Shown here one piece after another: positions 24,930 through 35,990 of a DNA stretch of 64,000 nt. Source of the stretch: Coriolopsis trogii (taxonomy: Eukaryota > Basidiomycota > Agaricomycetes > Polyporales > Polyporaceae); the NCBI GenBank assembly GCA_020543525.1, contig JAHYIO010000001.1:4464001-4528000 (forward strand), read 5' to 3'. Position 1 is the first letter of the stretch; every line of letters begins with the position of its first letter. The notes below the pieces were generated by a model that had not been told where the DNA came from, ran no database searches, and worked only from the letters and a program-made list of their open reading frames with translations. The position numbers and the translations under genes were made by a program.

Positions 24930-26226
24930 ATGAATGCCGGACACCCCACAATCACTATTGACCTTGTGAGCCTCTAGCTATGTGATGGCTTCCTGCGACC
25001 CAAGAGGCACCAGCAGCATGGCTGATCCATGGGCAGCTAGGTCCTTGACCGCTTACAGACGAAAGACGTCCTCCGTGCGGTCCTACACTCCATTCTCTTT
25101 CACAGGCTCTTTGGCACAGTCAAGCCTATGACATTCGAAGTGGTCGACGTCACCATGGTGCGTGTTTCATCAAGGCTCTGCAGGAAGAGGAGAGGAGAGG
25201 AGGTATATGCGATGAGGCTGATGTGCATACGTCCGGGCGAAGCCGGGGGTGGATGAACCAGAGATCACACAACTCGTCGAGGAGAAGGTGGATGCTTTTT
25301 GGAAGGGCATTGAGGGCGATGTCAACAAGCGCGGCCAGGTACGTTCTCTCACCCATCCGTCTCCCCAATTCCTCCCGTCTCCCTCTCCCTCTTCTCCACA
25401 TTCACGTCCCACTCTGCGCCGTCGGCCGAGATACCCTTTTCTTCCATCCCTGCTGTTGTAATCGTATCTTCCTTGCTGTGTACAGCCTTACAAAAATATT
25501 GTTTGACAGATTGCGGTCACATTATCTGAGAAGCGTCCCAGAAAATCGTGGTTTCTCATGGGCGAGGTACGTCTGTCTCTCATCTCTGGTGTGGAGAAAA
25601 GGTGTCGCGTCTTTGCGAAGGCGGAGTCTCGCACAGCAACTTAGACTACATTCACTCGTGGAGCGTATGCAATCGTGCTTCATGTTATGGAGCGTATTGC
25701 TATAATGTCACTTCTGGTTATGCGCTGGAGGTATTTGGTATCTGAGATGCGCATCCATGGGTTACGAACGTTCTTCACATCTGTCGTTGTGTGGTCTGTG
25801 GCCCCGAGCTAACCATTATTGCAGGAAGAAGTTCCTTGGGAACAGTGGTGAGCAGCTCGAATGCAGCTTTTGCAACGAAACTCAAGCCGCGCTGCGCAGG
25901 ATCTTGAATGCAGAGATTCGTCAGCCGTCCGAACGAGGCAAGTCTCCACTGTCTGCAAGTGTCGCGCAGCGGCAGCATCGCCCCTGACGCTTGCTGCGCA
26001 TCCCTGTTGCGTCTTCAATTACTGAAGCCGGCGGCATCTCTTTGCAGAACGACAGAAGTTTAATGCGGATCTGGCGGCGACGCTGACGAAGAGCCTGCAG
26101 ACGATGTTGACGTACGCCTCGTCCGAACGAGGGCGGTCCGCAGTGCCTCTCATTACGAACGCGTCGAGCATTTCGCCTTTCCCCATCAAGGTCGCCGTGA
26201 AGGTCGGTGGCATTGAGGTCGCCTGA
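24930..26226 (+). CDS. ATG101: Autophagy-related protein 101
   Basis: HORMA-fold partner of ATG13 in the ATG1/ULK initiation complex; it recruits downstream factors to the forming autophagosome. Seven exons: 24930-24965, 25059-25157, 25243-25338, 25510-25566, 25825-25847, 25900-25937, 26048-26226 (175 aa). Total length is a whole number of codons and every join is in phase. Recognisable blocks are ITIDL, DVLRAVLHSILFHRLFGTVKP, TFEVVDVT, KVDAFWKGIE, SEKRPRKSWF (the Trp-Phe finger region), EEVPWEQW, NAEIRQP, FNADLAATLTKSLQTMLTYA and ISPFPIKVAVKV. The sixth intron appears to use a GC-AG pair (donor GCAAGT at 25938). Human ATG101 is about 40 residues longer. Exons are too short to show as long reading frames, so automated callers may miss it. 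Confidence 0.9.
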
Positions 26227-26970
26227 AGACGTCAGGCTTGGCTTGTAGTATAGTAGTGGAAGGAAGTCCAGAAGGTGAATGGTTGTACGAGTAGCGGGGG
26301 AAGAATGTATGAGCTATTAGGTGAGATCGTGGAACGTGCTTCCGTGGATTCGTTGAGCTAATTGCAAGCTTCGAACTCTGAAGGATGCATTGAGCAGGGT
26401 TTGATGTGACCGGCTGTGTTATTGTCGTCCTCGGAGAAGTCGTCGTGAGTGCGTACGAGCTGCCTCGGTGTGCGAGTAGTCTCGAGCCTGGTTGCGGCCC
26501 ATGACCTGTTGTGGTGAGGCAGCGAGGGAAGAAGGAGCCTGGGAGGGCGGTAGACTGCTGGCGTCTAACGGTATGGGCGCGAGTGGATCCAATGAGCGCG
26601 GTTACCGACGAACGTGCAAGGTCCTCCTCCTCTATCTCCCCCCCCTCCGCAGCGTCCAGTTGACTCTCTGCCGCTGTCTATCGCTGCCATCCAATTTGCG
26701 CCAGCACCTGCATCTTCATCCTGTACCTCGACCGTACCTGACCATCTTCTCGGAACCGCCCCGAAACCGCCCTCTCCCCGTCCTCCCATGGCTCGTCATC
26801 CGACTCATATACGCTCGTCGGACCTCACCTTATCGTCCTCTCCTTCTGCCTTCTCTCCTTCCTGCTCACTTTCCGACTTCATACATCCATCGATTTTTGA
26901 CAGTGGACCGTTCTTCTAGCAAGGCGTCCGCTGAAGTAGTCACCGATTGCCCCTCAGTACAGTCGCAGCA
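26227..26970. other. Intergenic, CT-rich upstream region
   Basis: Between two plus-strand genes. The second half is strongly pyrimidine-rich (TCCCCCCCCTCC and similar runs), typical of fungal promoter and leader sequence for the gene at 26971. Open frames here are compositional artefacts. Confidence 0.5.
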
Positions 26971-28773
26971 ATGCCCCTCAACCGCAAGAACTCTTCTCTC
27001 ACACCCCCCACTCTCAACTTGAGCCCTACCCCCCGACCCTCCCGCGCTCCCTCAACATCGTCGCATTCGTCGTCGCACCCCACACGCACCAGTATGGACA
27101 GCTCTGCGGACTCGGGATACGCCTCCGCCTCAGGCTCTGGTTGGCTCTCGCCTAATTCTGACTGGCTTCTCTCCCGCACCTACGAGAACTGGAAGATCGC
27201 GGACTCGGCTGCCCAGCGGCTAGTCGCCGACCTCCGGCAAAGAGAGAAGTGCAAGGCGCAGCTGCGTGCTGCGAAGAAGCGGAAGACCCAGACTGAGAAG
27301 AGGTGCGTCCTACTCTGCACACATCTTCTTGTATGTGCGATCCTCACCCGACTGCATTCCCGTTTTCTAGTCTCAAAGCCAGTCGCAAGCCCTCCCTCCT
27401 CCACATACCATTCAGACGCAGACCGAGCAATACTCTCGAGCCCCATCTCGCCTCCGCCTCACCAATGTCCTTGTCGGAACCGTCGACGTTAGAGCCACTT
27501 CTGAGCGTAGAGGAGCTCGAGGCGCGACTGGACGCGCTCAATAAACGGGTAAGCTAGCTTATCGGCGCTTAACGACTCCGACTTTAACGGACTTGGGCCT
27601 TTCGGCACAGGTGACTGCCACACAAGCGGCAGCTGACCGAGCGGACTCGTACTTTGAAGATCTCAGGAAGGTGTTTGGGGACGGTCGGCCAGTTTCAATG
27701 CGCAGCTCCATGTACGTTCGCTGTGACCCGCTCCGCATGCGGATTCGCGCTCATGGCTGCGGCTGCTATAGATCCTCCGAAGGGCACCAAGGAGGTTCCT
27801 ACGTCGACGAGTATACTAAAGCGCGGAGGACGGTCGAAGCGTTTGAGAGGTCATACGCGGATGTGAGTGGGGCCATGCATTTTGCACTTTGTGACCGCGA
27901 ATGAACGTCCTTCTGTTCAGAGCAAGGCGACCACGGAGGCACTACGCCATGCGTGCACCGCGATCCAGTCTGCGCACCACCACTATTCGACGGCGATGGA
28001 CCTACTTGAAGCCGTCTGCAGCCCGAAGAAGACCAGGTGGGAGGCGATGGTGGGCGACGAGCAGAGTAGGCAGGAGACATACCGCGGTGAGCATTTCGAG
28101 GCTGTGCGACTTTCTCGGGTGAGTGCGCAGAACCGATCCGCTGACATCTCTTTCTTTTCCTCCTCCCGCATCCCTTCTCCCTACCTCCCTCGGTATCCAT
28201 CAATCCCGTTACGCGTCAACGTTTGACGTTGTCAGAGGCAGCAGAGTTGGCACAGAAGGCCGAGATCTGCTTCCGCGAGTGCGTGAGGTCGCTCGAGCCG
28301 CACCGGGAGCTGCTCAAGCGCGACGAGGCTCAGGACTGCGAAGACCTGCAGGAGACGGGACTCCTGCAAGCCGTCAAGCTCTACAATCTCATGTACGGCG
28401 GCAAGGCGCTCGCCATGGGCATCACGCGTACGTGCTATTCTCTGACCCCGCCTCTCATATTCCCCCCCCCTCCCCCTGACACCTGACACTATCGCTAACT
28501 TGCCCCTGCCCTCTCGCCCCTTATTCGTTCATACACACAGAGCAGGTGCAGACGATGATCCAGAAACAAGACGCCGTCTTCCAGCGGCTCACGTCCTTCG
28601 CGGTCTGGGTCCAGAACTGCACGGAAGAGTGCCGGTCGGTCGAGCTCGACGCGTGGGAGGCGCGGGACGGGGCGCGCCGCGCGCTCGTCGCGCTCTGGGT
28701 CCGCGCGGACGAGGAGGCGGAGCGGTATAGCCTCGCTGCGCCGAGCGAGCACAGTCATGTTTTTCGGACGTAG
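26971..28773 (+). CDS. Helical protein of unknown function
   Basis: I do not recognise a named family. Seven exons in phase: 26971-27302, 27371-27548, 27611-27711, 27772-27862, 27921-28086, 28236-28427, 28541-28773 (430 aa). The N-terminal 60 residues are Ser/Thr/Pro-rich and probably disordered. They are followed by a charged helix (SAAQRLVADLRQREKCKAQL..KKRKTQTEKR, with a possible nuclear signal), a Ser/Pro linker, and then about 280 residues of near-continuous helix (VEELEARLDALNKRVTATQ.., DEYTKARRTVEAFERSYAD, EALRHACTAIQSAHHHYSTAMDLLEAV, QKQDAVFQRLTSFAVWVQNCTEE). Spacing of hydrophobic residues suggests a helical bundle or coiled coil, somewhat like BAR or spectrin folds, but that is only an impression. 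The many consistent introns argue that the gene is real. Confidence 0.75.
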
Positions 28774-29492
28774 CGCTGGCGTGGGTACCCGGTGAGGAGT
28801 GGGCGATGGAGAGATGAGGGTAGGAGGACGGAGGAGTGTGTGTTCTCTAGGGGACGGTGCTGTGCGTGCGGGGCGCACTTCAGGCTGTTGGTCGGTCGTT
28901 TGGCGGGCCGGGGGTTTGGGGGGATGGGCTTCGCGCTTCTTCGGGTCGGGCTTGTCCGTGCGCTCCGTTGCTATGTTGAATCTTGTCTGAGATACCGGTG
29001 CTTGGCGCAGGTGTGTGAATTATGGAAGAAGCGAAGAGTCGAGACAGTCTACTCATCTGTATAGTTTCGTGACGTTTGTAGTTGAAGTACTCTTTGGAGG
29101 ATTCCAAGCTTCCGTGTGCTCGCACAGACTAGCCCGATGTCGACTTCAGCCTCACATCCGCGGCTCTCGCTGGATGTGTTCACCAGGTCCAACTCGCATT
29201 CGCACTGTAGTATGTGTGTGGATATGTACGTTGTGCTTCACGCGCACGCGTAATGCTGTGTAAGAATACTAAGAGTGCCGTATGCGTAAGTGTAGAAGGG
29301 TGCACGGTTGAGCAGTAAACGAGACCGCTACAGATAATACGATAATACACGCTACAAACCCAGAACGCCGGCCAACTCGTGGGGACTGCGCGTCGCCGCC
29401 GCCGCCGCGTTGCCGCTGACCCTACCCTAACAGTCCGACCCGCCCTTGCCCTCGAGAAATGTACAGAACACAGACGAGAAGTGGGGATGTCC
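28774..29492. other. Convergent 3' region
   Basis: This lies between the stop of the helical-protein gene and the stop of the DUF6534 gene. It includes G-rich 3' sequence and a short GCCGCC run near 29398. No gene seen. Confidence 0.5.
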
Positions 29493-31838
29493 TCAGTTGG
29501 GGAGGTACGCCGCGGGCGGGCTCTTCGAGATGTCCACGTCGAGGTCTAGGTCGAGGTCGAGGTCGAGCGCGGTGGGGTCCGAGTTGCGGACGCCGCGCGC
29601 GAGTCCGCGGCCGGAGCGGCTGTGGCGGTTGGGGGCGCCGTGCGAGCTCGTCCCGCTGTCGCTCGGCTCGCCCGAGTCGATCTCGTGCTGGACCGTCTTC
29701 TCGACCGTGACTTGGAGCTGTTGGGGGGACGATGCGGGTGAGCCGAGGCCGTGGCGTGATCGAGAGGGAGATGAGGTGGGGCGAGGGGAGGTAGGAGAAA
29801 AGAAAGATAAGAGGGCGTACCCGTGTCTCGCCTTGGCTTCGTTGCTGGGGAGAATGACGTTTAGTGAGTAGATGTTGGATATTGAGAGAGAAGAGGAAAG
29901 GGATGACGTACCGACCAGATGGTGTTCGCGCGCCGGCTCTGGAAGCTGCTCGGGAAGAGGACGGGGAGGGGATGGTCGCCGCCTCCGCTCGAGCCTTGCG
30001 ACTTGTTCAGCAGTGACTTGCGCGAGTTCAGTCTGGAACGAGGATGAACACGAGTGGAGAGGTAGGAGATGAGTCCAGATGAGTAATGACAGCGAGACTC
30101 ACGTTGCGAGGAACGAGTTGGCATAGACTGTGAACGCAATCGGATCGTTGTATGTAACCGTGATGAACACCAGCAGATCGACGGGGATCGGGAGGGAACA
30201 CGTACGTTTACTGATGGCAAAGTGTAGGCCGAGGAAAATCAGGTTCGTAGGCATCGTGAGCCACTTTAGCATACGTTAGTAGGTGCTGACACCACGCAGA
30301 ATTGAACACTCACGCAAATGAGGGAGATGACGGTGGTAACACTTGGCGGTTGTCAGTCGATGCTTGCGCAGAACTCCAGATGTCACGCCCACCAAGTCAA
30401 CATGCCATTCTCAATTGTATAGAGCGTGATGGTGTCGATGATCTTGTCCATGCTATTCGTCAAGCTAGAGTGAGCCGAGCAGCCGTAAGCGTCCATCGTT
30501 CGAGACGCGGCGCGGTCCTGTCAACGACGACGCACCTTCCTAGTCCTGAGCGCCCTCGACGGAGGTAATAGCATAGTCCGATCGTGATGAAGATGTCCAG
30601 CGATGCAGCGGTGGATAGTCCGATCGTGAACACATACTGCGTGGCGAGCGAATGTGAGATGGAGAGCACGGATGTGGAAGAAGAAGTGCTGCGACGTACG
30701 TCGAATCCGGTCACGAACCCAATATAGCTCTCCAGTCTTATCCTGGACCAGAGGCGCATTAGTATGACGATCGCCCTTGGATAGAATCTACGTACATCTC
30801 GGATGTACTGACTGATGGTTCAAACATTGACACGTGAGGTTTTCGAGCAGGATGGCATGGGATAGATTGTACTTACTCGCAGCCGAAACTGAGGGACGCG
30901 CGTGGTCAGCTCGTGTACATGCAAATTCGGCAAGTGTGATGTAACGTACTGAGGCGGACGAGCGCAAGAAGGACCTGAGGGAGAATTAGGTCAAGTTCAG
31001 ACATATATCGGGAAAGGGTATGCATACCAATGGGACGGTGATGATCAGATTCTTTCGGCTCACTAGCGACCAATGAACGGTTAATCGTCGAAAGGGATGA
31101 GGCAATGACTTACGGCTATAAATTCGATGGATGAAGAAACTGTAGAACGTAGTTCACGACTGAATATAGAATGTCTGAGGTTGAGACGTACCAATGAACG
31201 AAAAAGGTAATCGAGGCCTTATTAGGGCAATAGTGAGAGTCACTCAAGGATAGATAACCGGATGTACATACCGTGAGTGCGACGGAGACGGCTATAGACC
31301 TGTGGCGATGACAACTCAACGAGCTGGGTACGAGCGAACGGAGGATGTAACAAACCATGTGATTTTGTCAATTGTGTCCCAGTCACCAAAGTGGTTGATG
31401 AGATAATCCCAATTGGCCGCGATGGTCATACAGGAGTGGAGGGCATCGATGAACCTGAGAGCGGCTCAGAGTCGGGGACGAGATCAGGAGAGAGAAAGCG
31501 GACCAGATGATAGAGACCTGGATTGGATCAGGACCAAGCAGTGTGATCAGGTGCGACAAGGAAGGCACACACCATGGATTTGATGCGGATAGTATCCCTA
31601 GGGTAGAGCGTGAAGTAGAGAAAGACCTGCATAGACACAGCCCCGGAGAGACTGCGGGAGGGCGTGGTGAGCGAGAGAGCGGTGGGGGTGCCTCGACGAG
31701 GACGTACAACAAGGCGACGAGACTGCCAATGAGAACGGCTCCCAAGGATTGTGCGAGCTGTGTCTTGGGGTCGACCGTAAGCTGGTGGACGTCGAAGACG
31801 GCCATGGTGAACGGAAAGCCTAGCGGGACGTATGACAT
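29493..31838 (-). CDS. DUF6534-type seven-helix membrane protein
   Basis: Member of a large Agaricomycete-specific membrane family with receptor-like topology but no known ligand. Twenty exons, minus strand: 31838-31708, 31651-31573, 31517-31504, 31454-31356, 31299-31272, 31217-31192, 31139-31114, 31062-31028, 30974-30950, 30888-30877, 30811-30796, 30742-30700, 30636-30536, 30464-30393, 30341-30314, 30263-30206, 30127-30103, 30032-29912, 29844-29821, 29717-29493 (395 aa). All phases agree and the total divides by three. Family landmarks are LGAVLIGSLVALL, QVFLYFTLYPRD, FIDALHSCM, FFVHCFFIHRIYSLSRKN, LDIFITIGLCYYLRRGRSG, DTITLYTIENGMLT and MPTNLIFLGLHFAISKLYANSFLATLNSRK. Three exons are only 12, 14 and 16 nt. 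The C-terminal cytoplasmic tail is disordered and contains a (DL)n run encoded by a TCGAGG hexamer repeat. An alternative start is the ATG at 31805. Confidence 0.85.
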
Positions 31839-34520
31839 GCTCGCGGCGGGGTGCGCGCGGGCATCTGTGTGTGGTGAAAGAGAAGGACGGATGCAGACGA
31901 TGCGCGGGAGTTAAGTATGCAGAGCTCATCGTCGGGGAGGCCACTTTCTGAGCGGCGGCCTGAGCCCTCGGCGGACGCGGTGTCTTGCACGACGCCCTAT
32001 TCCCAATCCGGACAACTAGCCGCGGCACACACGATCAGATTGCCCGATCGATCGACAACTCAAAATGCTACTGGCCGCCCCCTGCAAGCGCCCTCAGCCA
32101 CAATCAGCCTCTCCCCTTCTCTCTCGCAACCGCCGTCGCGTCCTCCTTCTGCCGCCCTCAAGCAAATACTCCCTGCCAGTCCCGGAGCTTGGTTCCGGTA
32201 GCGTCGCCTCAGTGCGTAAATTGAGAAGTCGTTGGCCTCGGTCGAGCCGAACGTTGGCTCGCCAGGGACGATGCATATCCTTCCGTAAACCAATCAACGC
32301 AGGGCCTAGCCACGTCTTGGAAGAATCCATCTAACTCCATAACGCCCGCACACGAGGAGCAGATACGCCACCATCATACTCACACGTGCCTTGCCTGTCC
32401 TATAGTACAATATTGACACAGCGTCGGTCTCCCTTCCACCCACCGTTCCGAACTTGCTCCAACGCAGACATGACAGCAGCAAAAAACTGTTCACCGGCGG
32501 CCAAACGAAGCACCAGCTGCTCGCGTGGGATGTAGCCGTGATCGGCACACCTCCACCATCCTCATCTACGTCCACAAACAGCCACTGACGTCGACTTCGA
32601 AAGCCTGCGGACTGTTGTGCCCTCCAAGCGTACCACCGATGCCCTGACTGACGCCGCCAAGCTATGTGTGTCCTAACGCTGTATAATCTGCCAATATAGC
32701 TGTTACAAGGCACTCATGAACTAGCCATCGTCTTCCTCAATACGCATGGCCGACTAGGGAACTCTGGAACTCGTTCAATGTGCCGTTCGATTGATGCGCA
32801 TGATATCTTCTTCGCCATCCAACGAGCCTTGGCTTGGCATTTCCTTAGCCTTGAACCTCATCCATCCGACCAGAACAAGGAGCCTTTGATTTTGCGCCAG
32901 GCCTGTGTGAGTGAGTGCGCTCTTCGTCTGGCCTATATCCGGATGCTGATACATGGAGTCGAGTAGGGCTACCTGTAGGCCTTGTGTGGTGAACTTCATA
33001 TGCCAGGCACCCTTGAACCTTTGCGACCAGGCACTAATACTACCGTTCCCTATAGCACAGGACTCGGCAGTGAGCCTCTAGGTTGGTGCTCCCCATTTGC
33101 AGACTATCAGACGGCGATTATGACTGTCCTTCACCACCGTTCTCAGGCCATGCAATCCATGGGGTTCACAGAGCGCAGACGCCATCTAGCTCCTCCTGGT
33201 TATGGAGACCGTATGTTCCGGTTCCTGAATGATAAGGTGCGAGACACTGACCTTGTTGTACTGCGACGGACACTCAATCAAAGCGCGTAGGGTCACAAAT
33301 ACTCGGAAAGGGCATCACTAGCCCAGCAGCAAATGTACGTCGGAAATGTGGTTAAGCTTGAGGCCTCTCGCGCTCACTAGGCACTGAGATGGAAGCAGTG
33401 ACTGCGCAAGCTCTACAGCTTGACCATCGAGAATTTGAGAGTCCAGCATGATATCACCCAGGGGTGATAGAAGTGGCGCGTGTCGCATCCCGAGATGTCC
33501 GCCTCCCGATGCAATGTAATCCTCCCTCGCGACTTTATGATACAGTTTTCTTGCTGGTAGCATACGCTTTCGTCCAACAGCCGTCAGTTTGCTCAGCGTC
33601 CCCTGAACTTTCAAAGGTGCTATCAACTCGTCATGCTCTTCAACATACTCGTCATCCTCCACAACCTGCTAGATGCCCGGGACAGTCTTGTGCGGTGGAC
33701 ACGCTCACGCATCGAGTCTCTCTCCTCATGGCCGCCGGGTCTCTCACCCTCGGTATCTCGCTCTGGACTCTCCTCTGGTCTCTCTGCAATTGCTTCGGTA
33801 TGCGCTATAAGTCCTTCGTCTCCGCTGTCTTCGTCTTCCCAGGCTACGGGCTTCGTCTTGGCTTGAGCTCTCAGACTCTCGCGTACTCACGGCACATTCA
33901 TGCTGGACTTGTGCTCGGCGTAGATCACCCCGGGGGCTTGATAACCTCTACCTCACCCTCTTGGTCTTTGCAGCCGTCCCCGGGGTGTGCAGCGTCGTCA
34001 TCAAAGGCGGGAAACACGTCCTCGTCACTCTGCGCACCTCATCTTGTTTGGGCCTCATGATCATCCGCACCCATGGCCGTCAGCCTCATAAGCAACATAC
34101 CGTCCCCTATGCTGCGCGTATGGCTACCATCATTAGGGCGTTGAAGAGCCGTCTCAAGGCTACTGAGGGCGGGTCGCGCGATCTCTCTCGACGCCTTGAG
34201 GACACCCAACAGTGGCGGACAATTGTCCTGTGAGCGCCACTGAATTGGCTCTCAGGATCAAGCCTCTCAATGCCGCTCTGGCTCAGGTGTGCGAGCTTGG
34301 AGTTATGCCGTCCACGCCTTACGCCACCAACACCACCCCTCTGAATAACTGACACGCATTCTGTCCCACAGCTCCCAGCTAGACCCTCGAGTACTCATCC
34401 TGCGTCTCTCTTTAAGCTTCAGGTTCACACTTTCCCCTGCTTGTCTAGTCTTCATGTTGTCTCATTCTGCGGAATGAGGATTGGACATTATATTGCAATT
34501 GAGAACAACTCTGAGCAAAG

Positions 34521-34620
34521 GTTGTACGGCCTAGTGGTTCAGCGCCGAGTTGGTGGCGCACGGATGTTGGGGTTCGAGCCTTGCGGAGTGCATCTGTTTT
34601 GCACTTTGTGGGACGCCCAT
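34521..34620 (+). mobile_element. tRNA-like SINE candidate
   Basis: A block reading GGCCTAGTGGTTCAGCGCC (A-box-like, 34529 onward) is followed 30 bp later by GGTTCGAGCC (B box, 34571-34580). This is the internal pol III promoter arrangement of tRNA genes and tRNA-derived SINEs. A complete cloverleaf with acceptor stem could not be drawn, so a functional tRNA is unlikely. A second B-box-like GGTTCGAGTC is at 34895-34904. The ends and any target duplication were not found. Confidence 0.45.
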
Positions 34621-34690
34621 CCTAGCGGATACATCCGTTCACTACGGATACATCCGCTATAGGTTGGGTCAACCTAGCGGATACATTCGG
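34620..34690. repeat. Cluster of TAGCGGATACATCCG palindromic repeats
   Basis: The unit TAGCGGATACATCCG occurs at 34623, its near mirror CGGATACATCCGCTA follows after seven bases, and TAGCGGATACATTCG recurs at 34676. The first two can pair as an imperfect stem. It directly follows the SINE candidate and could be its tail or a small satellite. Confidence 0.6.
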
Positions 34691-35990
34691 GCTACTGACA
34701 CTGCTCCAGAGTCCTGCCCTGCTGGTCCCTCATTGCCTTTCTCTCCTTCACGACAAAGATTGTCATCCTTTCCCAGCCTCGGTAGATATCTCAAAGCATG
34801 ATGTTTCGGAAGGTGAGTGCAGGTGATGTGGGGATGTCAGAAGCAGACAGACACGTAACGTTTGATTAATGAGTGTACTCAGTCAGCGGGCTTGGGTTCG
34901 AGTCTTCTCACGACAAGCCGGATAATCAAGCAATGAGAGATCTTGCACCACCAAGGCTGGCACGGCTGCGAATGGCTCGGGGTAGCTTTGCGAGCTATGA
35001 GTGTAAGTATCCAATCTTCAACATTTTTGTTTCCGCACTACCTGTTGGTTTCACCCTGCGTATGCAGAGGAGAAAAGTGCCACAGCTCACCTATTCAGCC
35101 ATGCCCGCCGTGTGCGCAGGGAGTAGATGTTTAGGGAGATACGCCCGAGATGAGCTGCTCGTGAGTCCGAGTCATCGCAAACGTCGTGCACGCATATTTG
35201 ATCAGATCCCGATCCCATCCAGATTCCAGGCATGGACGGCGGCGCGTAAGTTGTGGGATAATTGTCCGTGTTGTGCAGTCTCGCAACGTACATAGGCCAA
35301 CCGGAATTCCAGAGAAGTCTGAGCCACCCAAAGTACGTCTGAACTCTGACATTGAAAGCCGTCTGAAGCTGTCCGGAGGTACCAGTCGTCTAGGGGCATC
35401 TGGAGGCCTCAGACATTGTGGGAAAATCTGATGTCTTCTGCAGGTGTCATCCCGCCTTTCGTAGCATACCTGTCTTGAACCCTGGGCCTATGTTCAGGGA
35501 AATCTCGTGAGACAGCTCTAGGCCACAACCCAGTCCGCTGTCGCTTAGCCTACCCCGACGCACAGTGTAAGGACTGTACTACTTACGTGTGAGACTCTGA
35601 CTCGACCCCGGGACCTGGGAAGGGAGATACAACATACGTCGACACTTTGAGTTCTCAACGAAGTAACTCGAGATGGCAACTGTGAGCTGTGTGTAAAACT
35701 CCCCACAAACATCATTAAACTCTTGATGGATCGTGACATGAAGTTCAAATGAGAAGAGAGCCTGCCAAGGGTACTCTACCGCTCGCAGCCGGTCAGGGCG
35801 CCTTCGCGACCCAAGTTCATCTGTCACTGATGTTGACTGCCTTTGACAGTTCGCATCTGTGAAGCCTTGTTCTCCAGAATTTTTAGTTCATTGTTGCTGA
35901 GGTCCATAAGATTAATAGTACCGGACGGTACAGGAGCTTGAGTGCCCTGCCAGTGGTCTCGTTGCCTCCATCTCCTCCTACAATCCTCAG

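Larger units (their letters stand above)
31839..35990. other. Long interval without a convincing gene
   Basis: About 4.1 kb. Frames of 100-198 codons occur (32306-32713 minus, 33464-34060 plus, 33318-33662 minus) but none shows a domain or a matching splice pattern. At 34090-34350 two plus-strand frames together read like a helical segment (ALKSRLKATEGGSRDLSRRLEDTQQW, then ATELALRIKPLNAALAQV) separated by a stop, which may be a decayed coding exon. A tRNA-like SINE candidate and a short palindromic repeat cluster lie at 34520-34690. Base composition is less GC-rich than in the genes. Confidence 0.4.

Noticed and set aside
33464..34060. 198-codon plus-strand frame with hydrophobic stretches
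   Set aside because: Overlapping frames look equally plausible, there is no family signature and no splice pattern connects it to flanking frames.
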